A stretch of DNA of 64,000 bases. Source: Phytoactinopolyspora alkaliphila. GTDB taxonomy: Bacteria; Actinomycetota; Actinomycetes; Jiangellales; Jiangellaceae. Below the pieces are notes generated by a model. The model saw only the letters and a list, made by a program, of their open reading frames with translations. It searched no databases and had not been told where the DNA came from. The DNA lies in assembly GCF_010550695.1 (NCBI RefSeq), contig NZ_JAAGOB010000002.1:372001-436000 (forward strand). The letters run 5' to 3'. Of this stretch, positions 8,882 to 17,218 are shown piece by piece. How positions within the stretch are numbered: the first letter of the stretch is position 1; the number at the start of each line of letters is the position of its first letter. The position numbers and the translations under genes were made by a program.

Positions 8882-9883
8882 ATGCTGATCGGCGAAGTCT
8901 CTGAACGGTCCGGCATCAGCACTCGCATGCTGCGCCACTACGACCGGCTGGGACTGGTGTCGCCAAGCGTGCGCACACCGAGCCAGTACCGGGAGTACTC
9001 GGAGCAGGACGTCCGTCGCCTGTTCCATGTGGAGGGACTCCGCTCGCTCGGGCTCAGCTTGCAGGAGATCGCGGACGTACTCGCGGACCTCTCGTTCAGC
9101 CCAGCATCCATGGTTGATCAGCTCATCACCCGCACCCGAGATCGGCTCGCCCGCGAGGAGGAGTTACTCGGCCGACTTGACCAGGTGCAAGCAAGCCAGC
9201 CCAGTGCATGGTCCGACGTGCTGCACATCATCGGACTGATGCGCGGACTCGACGCCAACGACCCTTCGGCGCGTCAACGCTTCGCCCTGTCACTCGCAGG
9301 CGAGGGGAATCACGACGCCGTCCCCCTCGCCGAAGCGGCGCTGAACGAGACCGATCCCAATGTGGCCGGCGCGCTTTACTGGGCGCTGGCCCGGATCGGC
9401 AATCGCGCGCTCCCGGTCCTGGCGGAGGCTCTGAACTCGCCCATCGCCGGGCGGAGACATCGCGCACTGGCCGCGCTCGAGAAGATCAGCTCACCAGAGG
9501 CTTCTGCCGCCCTGGCCGAGGCGTTCCGTCATCCCGATCCGCTGGTGCGCAGACGAGCCGTACTCGCGCGCGGCACCCGCGGTCAGGCCGATGTCATCCC
9601 CGCCCTCGTCACCTTGGTCGTCGAGGGTCGCGACGATGTCGAAGCCGCAGACGTACTTGGGTTGCTCGCTTGCCATCACGGCTGCGCAGACCAGATCACC
9701 ACAACGATCGCCGACGAGCTGGCTGGCGCCACGGGCAGAGCTCGCCAACGCCTCACGTCCGCGCTCGCGGAGATCCCTGGTGCGCAGGCGCAGACGACCT
9801 TGACCATGCTGGCAGACGACCCGGATCGCAACGTCGCCTTGACCGCGTCGTTCGTGCTCAAAGCACGGCATCACGACGACTGA
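8882..9883 (+). CDS. MerR-family regulator fused to HEAT repeats
   Basis: 333 residues. Residues 1-70 are a clear MerR winged helix (LIGEVSERSGISTRMLRHYD, then YREYSEQDVRRL), followed by a coiled-coil dimerisation helix to about residue 115. The remaining 200 residues are five or more HEAT-like repeats (for example ALYWALARIGNRALPVLAEA) in place of the usual small effector domain. The preceding HEAT gene ends four bases upstream, and the operon has a promoter with MerR spacing. The fusion suggests a regulator that senses a protein partner rather than a small drug, which is inference. Confidence 0.88.
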   Translation: MLIGEVSERSGISTRMLRHYDRLGLVSPSVRTPSQYREYSEQDVRRLFHVEGLRSLGLSLQEIADVLADLSFSPASMVDQLITRTRDRLAREEELLGRLDQVQASQPSAWSDVLHIIGLMRGLDANDPSARQRFALSLAGEGNHDAVPLAEAALNETDPNVAGALYWALARIGNRALPVLAEALNSPIAGRRHRALAALEKISSPEASAALAEAFRHPDPLVRRRAVLARGTRGQADVIPALVTLVVEGRDDVEAADVLGLLACHHGCADQITTTIADELAGATGRARQRLTSALAEIPGAQAQTTLTMLADDPDRNVALTASFVLKARHHDD

Positions 9884-10045
9884 CCTCGTCCTCACGTTCG
9901 CGGAACGGTCAACGAGTGCGGGCGAGACATCAAGGCAGAAGACGTCGTCGTACCCGCTGCGCTCGTAGTCTGTGTTAGCCGACCAATCGGCGACGAGCTC
10001 GCCTGGCGACGGAACCATCGCTACCGAAAGATCCCGCGAGGTCGG

Positions 10046-10507
10046 TCAGCCGGCGTACTCGACCCGCGTGGTCTCGCTCGTCAGAGGTGTCCCGTCGACG
10101 GCCATGGGCATGAATCCCGGCACGGGAGAGCCGCTGTCATCGACTAGCACTGAGTGCTCTTCACCGGGCTTGAAGGCATGACGCTCACCCCACTGCCGCA
10201 ACGTGACGATGACGGGGAAGAGGTCTTTGCCCGAGTCGGTGAGCTCATACAGCTTGCGCTTGCCGGAGGGCGCTTCAACCTGGGTGAACACGCCGTGAGC
10301 GATGAGCTTGCGGAGCCGGTCGGTGAGGATGTTGCGCGCGATGCCGGTCCGGTGCTGAAACTCTGTGAACGAACGGGCGCCATCCATCGCGTCGCGGACG
10401 ACGAGCAGGCTCCACCGGTCGCCAACCAGGTCGGCCGCGCGAGCGACCGGGCAGTGCGGGTCCGTCCACGCCGTGCTCGCAGTTACGGTGTTCACCGCCA
10501 CCTCCAA
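10046..10507 (-). CDS. HxlR-family transcriptional regulator
   Basis: 153 residues of HxlR winged-helix type: CPVARAADLVGDRWSLLVVR with the conserved N-terminal cysteine (PHCPVA), then FTEFQHRTGIARNILTDRL and the wing. HxlR cysteines can sense quinones or aldehydes. A short tail of about 40 residues follows. It is divergent from an MFS transporter gene, and a perfect small palindrome lies in between, so it most likely represses the transporter and itself. Confidence 0.9.
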   Translation of the reverse strand: MEVAVNTVTASTAWTDPHCPVARAADLVGDRWSLLVVRDAMDGARSFTEFQHRTGIARNILTDRLRKLIAHGVFTQVEAPSGKRKLYELTDSGKDLFPVIVTLRQWGERHAFKPGEEHSVLVDDSGSPVPGFMPMAVDGTPLTSETTRVEYAG

Positions 10508-10548
10508 TGAGTTGCAGTTTGAAACTATTCTGCCCTAAGGTCCAACGA

Positions 10549-10563
10549 GTAGCAAAGTGCTAC
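10549..10563. promoter_or_regulatory. Likely HxlR operator before the MFS gene
   Basis: GTAGCA-AAG-TGCTAC is a perfect six-base dyad 18 bases before the GTG start of the MFS gene. A second small palindrome, GTTTGAAAC, lies at 10517-10525 nearer the regulator gene. Together they fit a repressor covering both divergent promoters. Confidence 0.6.
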
Positions 10564-10580
10564 TAAATGAGGAGGTGGGC

Positions 10581-11806
10581 GTGGACGCAAGAACGAGGCT
10601 GCTACTGGCGATCATCTGCGGGGTCGCGGTGGCGAGCGTATACGCGGGCCAGCCGGTCCTCGGGCACATGGGGCGCGACCTGGGGTCTCGGTCGACGCGG
10701 TCGGATGGTTCGTCGGGGTGGGCCAGCTCGGCTATCTCGCAGGCCTCGTGCTGCTGGTGCCGTCGGGCGACCTGCTCGACCGCAGGCGCCTGATCGTCCT
10801 CCACCTCGTGCTGGTCGCGACGGGCCTGACGATCACCGCAGCTTCACCCACGGCGTGGGTCGCATTTAGCGGGCTCGCGATTGCTGGTGTGTTCGCCGTG
10901 GTTGTGCAGACCACGGTTGCGTACGCGACATCGCTCTCCGCGCCGTCCGAGCGCGGCCGCAACCTCGAGATCGTGACCTCGGATGTGGTGATCGGCATCC
11001 TCGGTGGACGCATCCTCGCGGGGTTCCTCGCGGACGTCTGGGGATGGCGCATTATCTACATCGTCCTGGCCATTCTCGCCGCAATCCTCGCGCTGCTCGC
11101 GCTCCGCCTGCTCCCCCAGGATGTTCCTGCCGAACCCATACGATACGGACAGCTGATCCGCGCATTCATGAGCCTATTCATCCAGCCGGCGTTCCTCAGC
11201 CGTGGGCTGATCGCGTTCTTCCTTTTCGCGTCGTTCGGCGCCCCGTGGAGCGGGATGGCCTTGCCGCTGGCCGGGCCACCGTGGCATCTCAGCGAGACGC
11301 AGATCGGGCTGTTCAGCATCGCCGGACTCGCCGGCGCCCTCGGTGCAGCCCGCGCCGGACGCTGGGCAGACACTGGTCACACGCGCCGCGTCACCGGCAT
11401 CGCTCTCCTGATACTGCTCGCCTCGTGGCTCGCAATCGGGCAGCTCACCTGGTCGCTACTCCTCCTGGTCCTCGGCGTGATCCTGCTCGACTTCGCCGTC
11501 CAGGCCGTCCATGTCAGCAACCAGCACATCCTCACCACAACCTTTTCTGCGCGCGCCAGCACCACCGTCGGCGCGTACATGGTCTTCTACTCCCTCGGCT
11601 CCGCCGTGGGAGCGGCCTCCACGACCGCCCTGTACGACACCACCGGCTGGATGGGCTCGAGCTTCCTGGGCGCCGCTTTCGCGGCCGGCGGACTGGTCAT
11701 CTGGGCTCTCAGCTCGCGGACGGCGAATCCTGCATCGACCTCGATACGCAACCGGACCGCGATCTGCACGGGCGCGATCTCGACGTTGGTCCTCAAGCGT
11801 CGATGA
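10581..11806 (+). pseudogene. MFS transporter with a one-base frameshift
   Basis: A 12-helix major facilitator (about 408 residues if intact) split between two frames. The first frame reads VDARTRLLLAIICGVAVASV to GHMGRDLG and then fails. The second picks up with VGQLGYLAGLVLLVPSGDLL and runs to 11806. Adding one G to the GGGG at 10682-10685 restores the usual sequence GVSVDAVGWFVGVGQLGYLA. The break is in a homopolymer, so it may be a sequencing error; otherwise the transporter is dead. GTG 10581 was chosen because GAGGAGG lies just before it. The gene is divergent from the HxlR gene, which suggests regulated drug or toxicant export. Confidence 0.82.
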
Positions 11807-11887
11807 CGACCGGCCTACGTCCAGATCCGGACGTACAGGGACGTTCCACGGCATGGCTGCCTTGCTGGCTCGGTTCGAACCATCCGG

Positions 11888-12580
11888 CTAACCGTTGTTG
11901 TCGGGGAGGGTGCCGAAGTCGACGAGTTGCTGGGCCACCCGGTGGAGCTTGATGTTGTGCTGGGAGGAGATCCGCCGGAGAACGCCCCATGCCTGGTCGG
12001 TGGTGAGGCCGAAGCGTTCGCGGAGAATGCCGGTCGCCTCGCCGATCATGCGGCGGGTATCGAGTGCTCGGTGCAGTTGGTCCTCCTCGATGGTCCCCAC
12101 CAGCGCGACTGCTGCGTGAGCCGCCAACGCGAGCCCGTCGAGGAGGTCCTCATGACTGAAGGCGTCGATCTTGGTGGCGTAGAGGTTGAGCACACCCAGG
12201 TTCTCGCCGGTCGTGAAGAGCCGGAAGCTCATCGATGAGTGGACGTCGAGCTCGGCAGCTATGCGGGGCCCCCAGTTCGGCCAGCGTGGGTCTTCGGCCA
12301 GGTTGGTGACAGCCAACACGTCGGTCTGATTCAGAGCATCGAGGCAGGGACCTTCGTTCAGCTCATACTGCAACTCGTCGATCTGCCGGAGTGTTTTGTG
12401 GCTGGCGGCGGGGGTGTCGATCCCGCTCCGGTGGACGAGGGAGATTCCGGCTAGGTCACAGTTCTCGATGATGTCGGTGGCCATCAGAACAGCCCGGTCC
12501 AGTGTGAGCTGTGTGCCCGGCTCGTCCGCCATGTCGCGCGCTGCCCCAGCCAAGAGTCGGTTGAACTGATAACGGTCCAT
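11888..12580 (-). CDS. GAF-ANTAR regulatory protein
   Basis: About 230 residues. An N-terminal GAF domain (about 20-160; ELNEGPCLDALNQTDVLAV and SSMSFRLFTTGENLGVLNLY are characteristic) is joined to a C-terminal ANTAR domain (about 170-225; ALDTRRMIGEATGILRERFG, DQAWGVLRRIS). ANTAR domains bind paired RNA hairpins and act as antiterminators, and the GAF domain probably senses a ligand or redox signal. This architecture is abundant in actinomycetes as a stand-alone stress regulator. ATG 12580 and GTG 12583 are both possible starts. No target hairpins were identified next to it. Confidence 0.9.
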   Translation of the reverse strand: MDRYQFNRLLAGAARDMADEPGTQLTLDRAVLMATDIIENCDLAGISLVHRSGIDTPAASHKTLRQIDELQYELNEGPCLDALNQTDVLAVTNLAEDPRWPNWGPRIAAELDVHSSMSFRLFTTGENLGVLNLYATKIDAFSHEDLLDGLALAAHAAVALVGTIEEDQLHRALDTRRMIGEATGILRERFGLTTDQAWGVLRRISSQHNIKLHRVAQQLVDFGTLPDNNG

Positions 12581-12583
12581 CAC

Positions 12584-13288
12584 CTCGGCGAACCTCCCCC
12601 CACAGCCCTCAACGTGTCGGCGACCCTAACCATTCACCCTGGAAACGCGAAGCGACAGTCTTTCGTCACCCTATCTCGGTTGATCACACCTGTTGATCAC
12701 GCCAGCGGGCACATGTCATGTCGTAGAGCGGGTACGTTACAGCAAGCCGCCGTTTCGGCGCGCGACGGAGCTTCGGCTAGGCGGGTCGGCTCAAGCCAAG
12801 GGCCGACACGTCGCCTAGCCCGGCCGTAATCCTCGTTCCCGACACACGAAAACGGCTGGTGTTCGGTGGGTCCACTGCGCACAGCTCCGCCACAGTCAGT
12901 TCCGCGGTGATGCGTTCGACCACCCCAACGGAGCCGACGGCGTCGCACGGCATGTCGCGCAAGCGCGGCATGTCCGCCTCAATCGCCTGCCTGATGCTCA
13001 GCAGCGCCCCTCGGGAGGGGACGCGTCGATGGGCAGGGTCCGAGCGGGGAGGTGCACGCGGTCTCCTCAACGGTGGTGGGCGAGCCGAGAACGGCCCTGT
13101 CGTACACGGGACCGCGCGGGAACTCATTCTGTGACACGGCCGGCCGTGTGAGCCGCACCATGGCCGGCCGAGACGGGGTGAGCCTGGTCTCACCCGCCGG
13201 ATGTCACAGATGCTCGGGCCGGCCTGTCTTGTGTCGTGAGTCCCGAAGTTCTGAGACGAAGCCCAACCCCCAAACCAGAAAGAGATTC
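12584..13288. other. 705-base stretch without a convincing gene
   Basis: No open reading frame here looks like a protein on either strand. A minus-strand frame around 12850-13010 contains LSIRQAIEADMPRLRDM, which resembles the N-terminus of a GNAT acetyltransferase, but the rest does not continue as one; it may be a decayed fragment. The right-hand end holds two TGTCACA elements in opposite orientations (13130-13136 minus, 13202-13208 plus) that look like -35 boxes for the sigma factor encoded downstream. Confidence 0.5.
13202..13228 (+). promoter_or_regulatory. Candidate ECF41 promoter upstream of the dehydrogenase gene
   Basis: TGTCACA at 13202-13208 is followed after 16 bases by TGTC at 13225-13228. 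ECF41 sigma factors are known to recognise TGTCACA with a downstream CGTC-type -10; this copy differs by one base in the -10. It is 60 bases before the dehydrogenase start and would drive the dehydrogenase, epimerase and sigma factor genes. Start-site data are lacking. Confidence 0.5.
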
Positions 13289-14056
13289 ATGAGCGAAGAG
13301 AACGCAAGGCAGAAGATTGCGCTGGTCACCGGCGCGAACAAGGGGATCGGGCGTGGCGTGGCTGAACAGCTGGCGGCACAGGGGATGAAGGTCCTCCTCG
13401 GTGCCCGTGACCCCGAGCGCGGCGAGGAGGCCGCCGCTGCGCTTCGTAGCGCTGGCGGCGACGCCCACGCACTCACCCTCGACGTGACCAGTCGATCCAG
13501 CGTCCAGCAGGCCGCCACGCACGTGGAAGAGTACCTGGGGCATCTTGACGTCCTGATCAACAACGCCGGCATCACCGGCTCCGGTCAGGTCGCACCGCAA
13601 GACGCCCACGACCAAATTCCCAGCTCCGTCGACCTCGACATGGTCCGAGCTGTGTTCGAGACCAACGTTTTCGGGGTCATCGCGGTGACCAACGCCATGC
13701 TGCCGTCGCTGAGGCGATCGATAGCACCGCGCATAGTCAACGTCGCCAGCCATGCTGCATCCCTGACCCTGAACAGCGACCCCGACGGCCCCTTCACTGG
13801 CCTCTTGCCGTCCGCCGCGTACTCACCGTCCAAGACCGCGCTAACGGCGCTGACAGTCCAGTACGCCAAGGAGCTGCGCAAGGACGGGTTCCTCGTCAAC
13901 GCCGTCGCACCGGGCTACGTCGCCACGGACAGCAACAACCACAGCGGGTTCCTCACCGTCGCGCAGGGCGCCGCGGTCGTGGTGGGACTGGCCACCCTCG
14001 GACCGGACGGACCGACTGCCAGATTCTTCGGCGAGGAGGGCCCGGTCCCGTGGTGA
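13289..14056 (+). CDS. Short-chain dehydrogenase/reductase (SDR)
   Basis: 255 residues, classical SDR. The nucleotide-binding motif TGANKGIGRGVA is near residue 15, NNAGITG near 90, and the catalytic serine, tyrosine and lysine appear as VNVASHAASL and YSPSKTALTAL. The closest kind of enzyme is an NAD(P)H-dependent carbonyl reductase. The gene lies upstream of an epimerase and an ECF41-type sigma factor. Oxidoreductases and epimerases are the known companions and targets of ECF41 factors, so this is probably a regulon member. Its natural substrate is not evident. Confidence 0.9.
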   Translation: MSEENARQKIALVTGANKGIGRGVAEQLAAQGMKVLLGARDPERGEEAAAALRSAGGDAHALTLDVTSRSSVQQAATHVEEYLGHLDVLINNAGITGSGQVAPQDAHDQIPSSVDLDMVRAVFETNVFGVIAVTNAMLPSLRRSIAPRIVNVASHAASLTLNSDPDGPFTGLLPSAAYSPSKTALTALTVQYAKELRKDGFLVNAVAPGYVATDSNNHSGFLTVAQGAAVVVGLATLGPDGPTARFFGEEGPVPW

Positions 14057-14173
14057 ACCCGACCTGCAGCACTCCGACTGCCGCACCCGCGGCCACCCAG
14101 CTGCTGTCGCTCGCAGCAATCACGCCGCTCCGACCGCAGCTGACCAGCACTAGAATGTGAGGTGAGAATCGTC

Positions 14174-15106
14174 ATGCACGTTTTCGTGGCAGGTGGAACC
14201 GGAGTCCTGGGCCAACAACTGGTGCTCCAGCTGGTGGCAGGTGGGCACACGGTGAGCGCGACAACGACGACCGAGGCCAAGTTGGGGCTGCTGGAGCAGC
14301 TGGGCGCCAGGGCGGTGGTGATGGATGGGCTGGACGCAACCTCCGTTGGGGAGGCCGTCGCCCGCGCCAAGCCGGACGCGATAGCGCACCAGATGACAGC
14401 CATCGCGATGGCGCACGCGGGCAAACCAAACATGAGGCGACCCGACCGGTGGATGGCGACCACGATTCGGCTGCGCACGGAAGGCACGAACCATCTGCTC
14501 GCAGCCGCCGAGGCAACCGGCGTCGCCCATATCGTCGCGCAGGGCTACGCGAGCTGGAACGGCATTCGCGAGGGTGGCTGGGTCAAGACCGAGGAAGACC
14601 CGCTCGATATGCACCAGGGCACGGCGGCGCACCCCGGGAACCTGGCACTACGCCATGTTGAGGACACGGTGACCGAGGCGGGCGGCGCCGTGCTCAGATA
14701 CGGTGGTCTCTACGGCCCGGCCGCCATCGACGACCAGGTAGAACTCGTCCGGAAGCGACAGTTCCCGCTCGTCGGCGGCGGCACCGGATACTTCTCGTGG
14801 GTGCACACCCACGATGCGGCGAACGCGACCGTACTGGCGCTGGAACAGAAGGCGAGAGGGGTCTTCAACATCGTCGACGACGAACCGGCTCCAGTCAGCG
14901 AGTGGCTGCCCTTCCTGGCCACGTGCGCCGGCGCGAAGAAGCCGATGCGGATCTCCCGAGGGCTGGCCAGGCTGCTAGCCGGGAAACCTGCGGTGATAAT
15001 GATGACCGAGGGGCGAGGATTCTCCAACGCGAAGGCAAAGCGTGAACTCGGCTGGACGCTGCGCTACCCCTCCTGGCGGCAAGGCTTCGCACAGGAGCTA
15101 AGGTGA
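14174..15106 (+). CDS. NAD-dependent epimerase/dehydratase family protein
   Basis: 310 residues of extended SDR type. The Rossmann motif VAGGTGVLGQQL is at the N-terminus. The usual YxxxK is not evident; the region reads AAHPGNLALRHVEDTV, as in atypical NAD(P)-binding epimerase-like proteins. ATG 14174 gives the normal family start; GTG 14162 is an alternative. The stop overlaps the sigma factor start by four bases (GTGA), so the two are translationally coupled. That link to an ECF41 sigma factor matches the known carboxymuconolactone decarboxylase, oxidoreductase or epimerase association of that group. Confidence 0.86.
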   Translation: MHVFVAGGTGVLGQQLVLQLVAGGHTVSATTTTEAKLGLLEQLGARAVVMDGLDATSVGEAVARAKPDAIAHQMTAIAMAHAGKPNMRRPDRWMATTIRLRTEGTNHLLAAAEATGVAHIVAQGYASWNGIREGGWVKTEEDPLDMHQGTAAHPGNLALRHVEDTVTEAGGAVLRYGGLYGPAAIDDQVELVRKRQFPLVGGGTGYFSWVHTHDAANATVLALEQKARGVFNIVDDEPAPVSEWLPFLATCAGAKKPMRISRGLARLLAGKPAVIMMTEGRGFSNAKAKRELGWTLRYPSWRQGFAQELR

Positions 15107-16035
15107 CCAGCGAGGACCGGTTCGACGAGTTCCACCAGCTCCGGCCGCTGTTGTTCTCGATCGCATACCGGATCCTGGGCAGCGTCAACGAGGCCGAGGA
15201 CGCGGTCCAGGAAACCTGGCTGCGGTGGGATGCCGTCGAGACCGCCCCCGATTCAGTCAAGGCCTACCTGTCCGCAGTGGTCACCCGAATCGCTATCAAC
15301 GAGCTCAACTCAGCCAGGGCCCGCCGAGAACGCTACGTCGGACCATGGTTTCCCGAGCCCCTGCTCGATGACCCATATGAAGACCCAGAGCGCTCTGCCG
15401 AACTGGCCGACTCGGTCTCTACCGCCGCGCTGCTGCTGTTGGAACGGCTGAGCCCCCTCGAACGGGCAGTCTTCGTCCTCCGGGAAGTGTTCGGGTTCGA
15501 CTACGGCGAGATCGCGGAGGCCCTGAACCGGTCCGAACCCGCGTGCCGCCAACTCGCGACGCGCGCTCGCCGGCATATGGACGAACGCAGGCCCCGGTTC
15601 GAGACCGACCGCAAGGAACGCGAGGAACTAGCCGGCCGGTTCTTCGACGCCTTCCGCGGCGGCCACGTCGACTCACTGCGAGACCTGCTCGCAGCCGACA
15701 TCCACATGGTCAGCGACAGCGGCGGCAAGGCGCCGATCTGGGGCAGCGGCATCTTCGGCGCCGAGAACGTCGCCCGGCTGCTCGCCTCCCTGGTCACACC
15801 GTTCATGAACATCGGTGGCGAGGTCGAAATCCATCAGATCAACGGCCAGCCCGGGGCGATCTTCCGCGACCGGGAGGGCAGAGTGGTCAACACCCTGGCG
15901 CTCGAAATTGCCGATGGACAGATCCAGACCATCCGCGCCGTCCTCAACCCCGACAAGCTTGGACACGTGGGACCGGTAGCCGATGCGTGGGCAGTGCTGC
16001 GTGAGACGCAGCAGCTCCGCCGGCGCACGCCGTGA
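15103..16035 (+). CDS. ECF41-type RNA polymerase sigma factor (SigJ-like)
   Basis: 310 residues. Region 2 (FSIAYRILGSVNEAEDAVQE) and region 4 (LSPLERAVFVLREVFGFDY) are followed by a 120-residue SnoaL-like C-terminal domain. Diagnostic ECF41 features are YVGPWFPEPL in the linker, SDSGGKAP in the SnoaL part and the terminal NPDKL. In this group the C-terminal extension replaces an anti-sigma factor and modulates activity from within. GTG 15103 overlaps the epimerase stop. The upstream oxidoreductase and epimerase are the expected targets. The signal is unknown. Confidence 0.92.
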   Translation: MTSEDRFDEFHQLRPLLFSIAYRILGSVNEAEDAVQETWLRWDAVETAPDSVKAYLSAVVTRIAINELNSARARRERYVGPWFPEPLLDDPYEDPERSAELADSVSTAALLLLERLSPLERAVFVLREVFGFDYGEIAEALNRSEPACRQLATRARRHMDERRPRFETDRKEREELAGRFFDAFRGGHVDSLRDLLAADIHMVSDSGGKAPIWGSGIFGAENVARLLASLVTPFMNIGGEVEIHQINGQPGAIFRDREGRVVNTLALEIADGQIQTIRAVLNPDKLGHVGPVADAWAVLRETQQLRRRTP

Positions 16036-16426
16036 GCTAGGTGACCGCGAGGTGCTGCGACACCGTCACCGGGTGCCCCCCGACGCGCGGCAGCTCGAAG
16101 GGCATACCAGCACGCGTCGAGGACGTAGGAGGTGTCGGAGTGCCCACCCAGGCTGAAGCCGATGATGCGCCTGGAACACCCGGACAGCGAGGTCCGGCGG
16201 ATCCTCACGTCCTGGCAACCTCACACCCCAACGGAAACCACCACCTCAACTCGGCCAGACGATCGGTGGATCGAGGCTTAGAGGGCTACTTCAGCTGGAA
16301 AGCCTACGCATTCGCGAGCTTGTCGCTTGCCGATGATCCGTTGTTGTTAACAAGGTCATCGCAGATCGCACCACCGATCCCGCGGTACCAGCGGGACACC
16401 GGATCGCGATCTCCTCGATACTCCCA
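16036..16426. other. 391-base stretch without a recognisable gene
   Basis: Nothing convincing is encoded on either strand. The long plus-strand frame crossing this region is antisense to the two small genes that follow and has a composition typical of shadow frames. A minus-strand stretch near 16100-16170 could be a short transposase scrap, but it is too short to identify. Confidence 0.45.
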
Positions 16427-16717
16427 TCAACGAACGACGGCGTCGCGCTCAAGCGTCGATGTGTGCGCCATAACGTTCGTGGGCCGATTGGCGCGTGACG
16501 CCAAGGCGATACCGATGCGTGTCCATGAGCGTCCGTTCACCCGTGCGATCTCGACGGCTTCGCGTACGTGTCGTTCGGCAGCGGCAGCATCGTTGACGGC
16601 CTTGGCGATGGCGCGCAGGTCAGAGATGTCCTCAGCGGGCGTAGTCTCGGGGTCGAGGGAGTCCAGCCACGCCTCAGCGTCGGCGGTTCGCTGGTCGAGG
16701 TTGCGGTCTTTGTCCAT
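16427..16717 (-). CDS. Small HTH protein, antitoxin-like
   Basis: 96 residues, acidic N-terminal helix (DAEAWLDSLDPETTPAEDIS) then AVEIARVNGRSWTRIGIALA, the usual entry to a helix-turn-helix where related proteins continue with GVSRQAA. Here the recognition helix region reads ASRANRPTNVM, which departs from the family. It follows a small BrnT- or DUF-like protein gene after six bases, so the two form one transcription unit that looks like a toxin-antitoxin pair. The order is toxin first, antitoxin second. Function is inferred from size, fold and pairing only. Confidence 0.6.
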   Translation of the reverse strand: MDKDRNLDQRTADAEAWLDSLDPETTPAEDISDLRAIAKAVNDAAAAERHVREAVEIARVNGRSWTRIGIALASRANRPTNVMAHTSTLERDAVVR

Positions 16718-16723
16718 CTTTCA

Positions 16724-16957
16724 TCACCACCCTGGGGGCAAGTATCGGTGGAACTTGGGCCGGAGCTTCATCGCGTGGATGAGCACCGGTTCAGTGTCTG
16801 GGTCGAGCACGACGACTTCGAGCAATGTGCCGTCGTGGGCGGCCCCGATGAGCAACACTCGGTCGTGCTGCCCAACTTCGGCGATCGCGTTCTGTGCGGC
16901 GTGGAGCATGTCCGCGTCGGAGATGCCGTGCTTGCGGGCACTGGCTGCGGCCTTCAC
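16724..16957 (-). CDS. Small toxin-like protein
   Basis: 77 residues from GTG 16957. The body (SARKHGISDADMLHAAQNAI, then LLIGAAHDGTLLEVVVLD and IHAMKLRPKFHRYL) matches a widespread small family, resembling BrnT-like toxins, that starts with a KHG motif and ends in an IHAM-R-KF segment. The start codon lies inside a perfect 18-base-arm hairpin, so translation may be controlled by RNA folding, or the hairpin may have disrupted the original 5' end. A longer reading up to 17110 has no family support before the KHG motif. It is encoded six bases before the HTH partner. Confidence 0.6.
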   Translation of the reverse strand: MKAAASARKHGISDADMLHAAQNAIAEVGQHDRVLLIGAAHDGTLLEVVVLDPDTEPVLIHAMKLRPKFHRYLPPGW

Positions 16958-16986
16958 TGTCAGGAAGGCCTGACAGTGAAGGCCGC
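16947..16986. repeat. Perfect 18-base inverted repeat over the toxin-like start
   Basis: GCGGCCTTCACTGTCAGG at 16947-16964 and its exact complement at 16969-16986 enclose only four bases. The GTG start of the minus-strand toxin-like gene falls in the lower arm. No target-site duplication was noticed beside it. It could be a regulatory RNA hairpin, an operator or an insertion scar. Confidence 0.8.
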
Positions 16987-17218
16987 ACAAGGCCGCCAGA
17001 AGGATCCGAGCCCTGTGTTTCTCTAACGCTGCACCTGGACGGATGCTCGAACACCGCGAGCTTTCGCAACGTAGCGACAGGAGGCGGTCGATCTTTCCTG
17101 CAATGTTCATAGACGACTGGGAAGGTTGGACACAGGGCCCCGGGTCGACTCTCGTGTCGCCTCCGTCGGGGCCCGACCCCTGTTCACCCCGCGCCGAAGT
17201 CGGGTGGCGTTGGGGTGC

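Noticed and set aside
9491-10018. 175-residue minus-strand frame after the MerR-HEAT gene
   Set aside because: Mostly antisense to the MerR-HEAT gene; the short non-overlapping start has no family pattern.
16041-16973. 310-residue plus-strand frame
   Set aside because: Ser/Arg-rich shadow antisense to the toxin-like and HTH genes, which have recognisable protein patterns.
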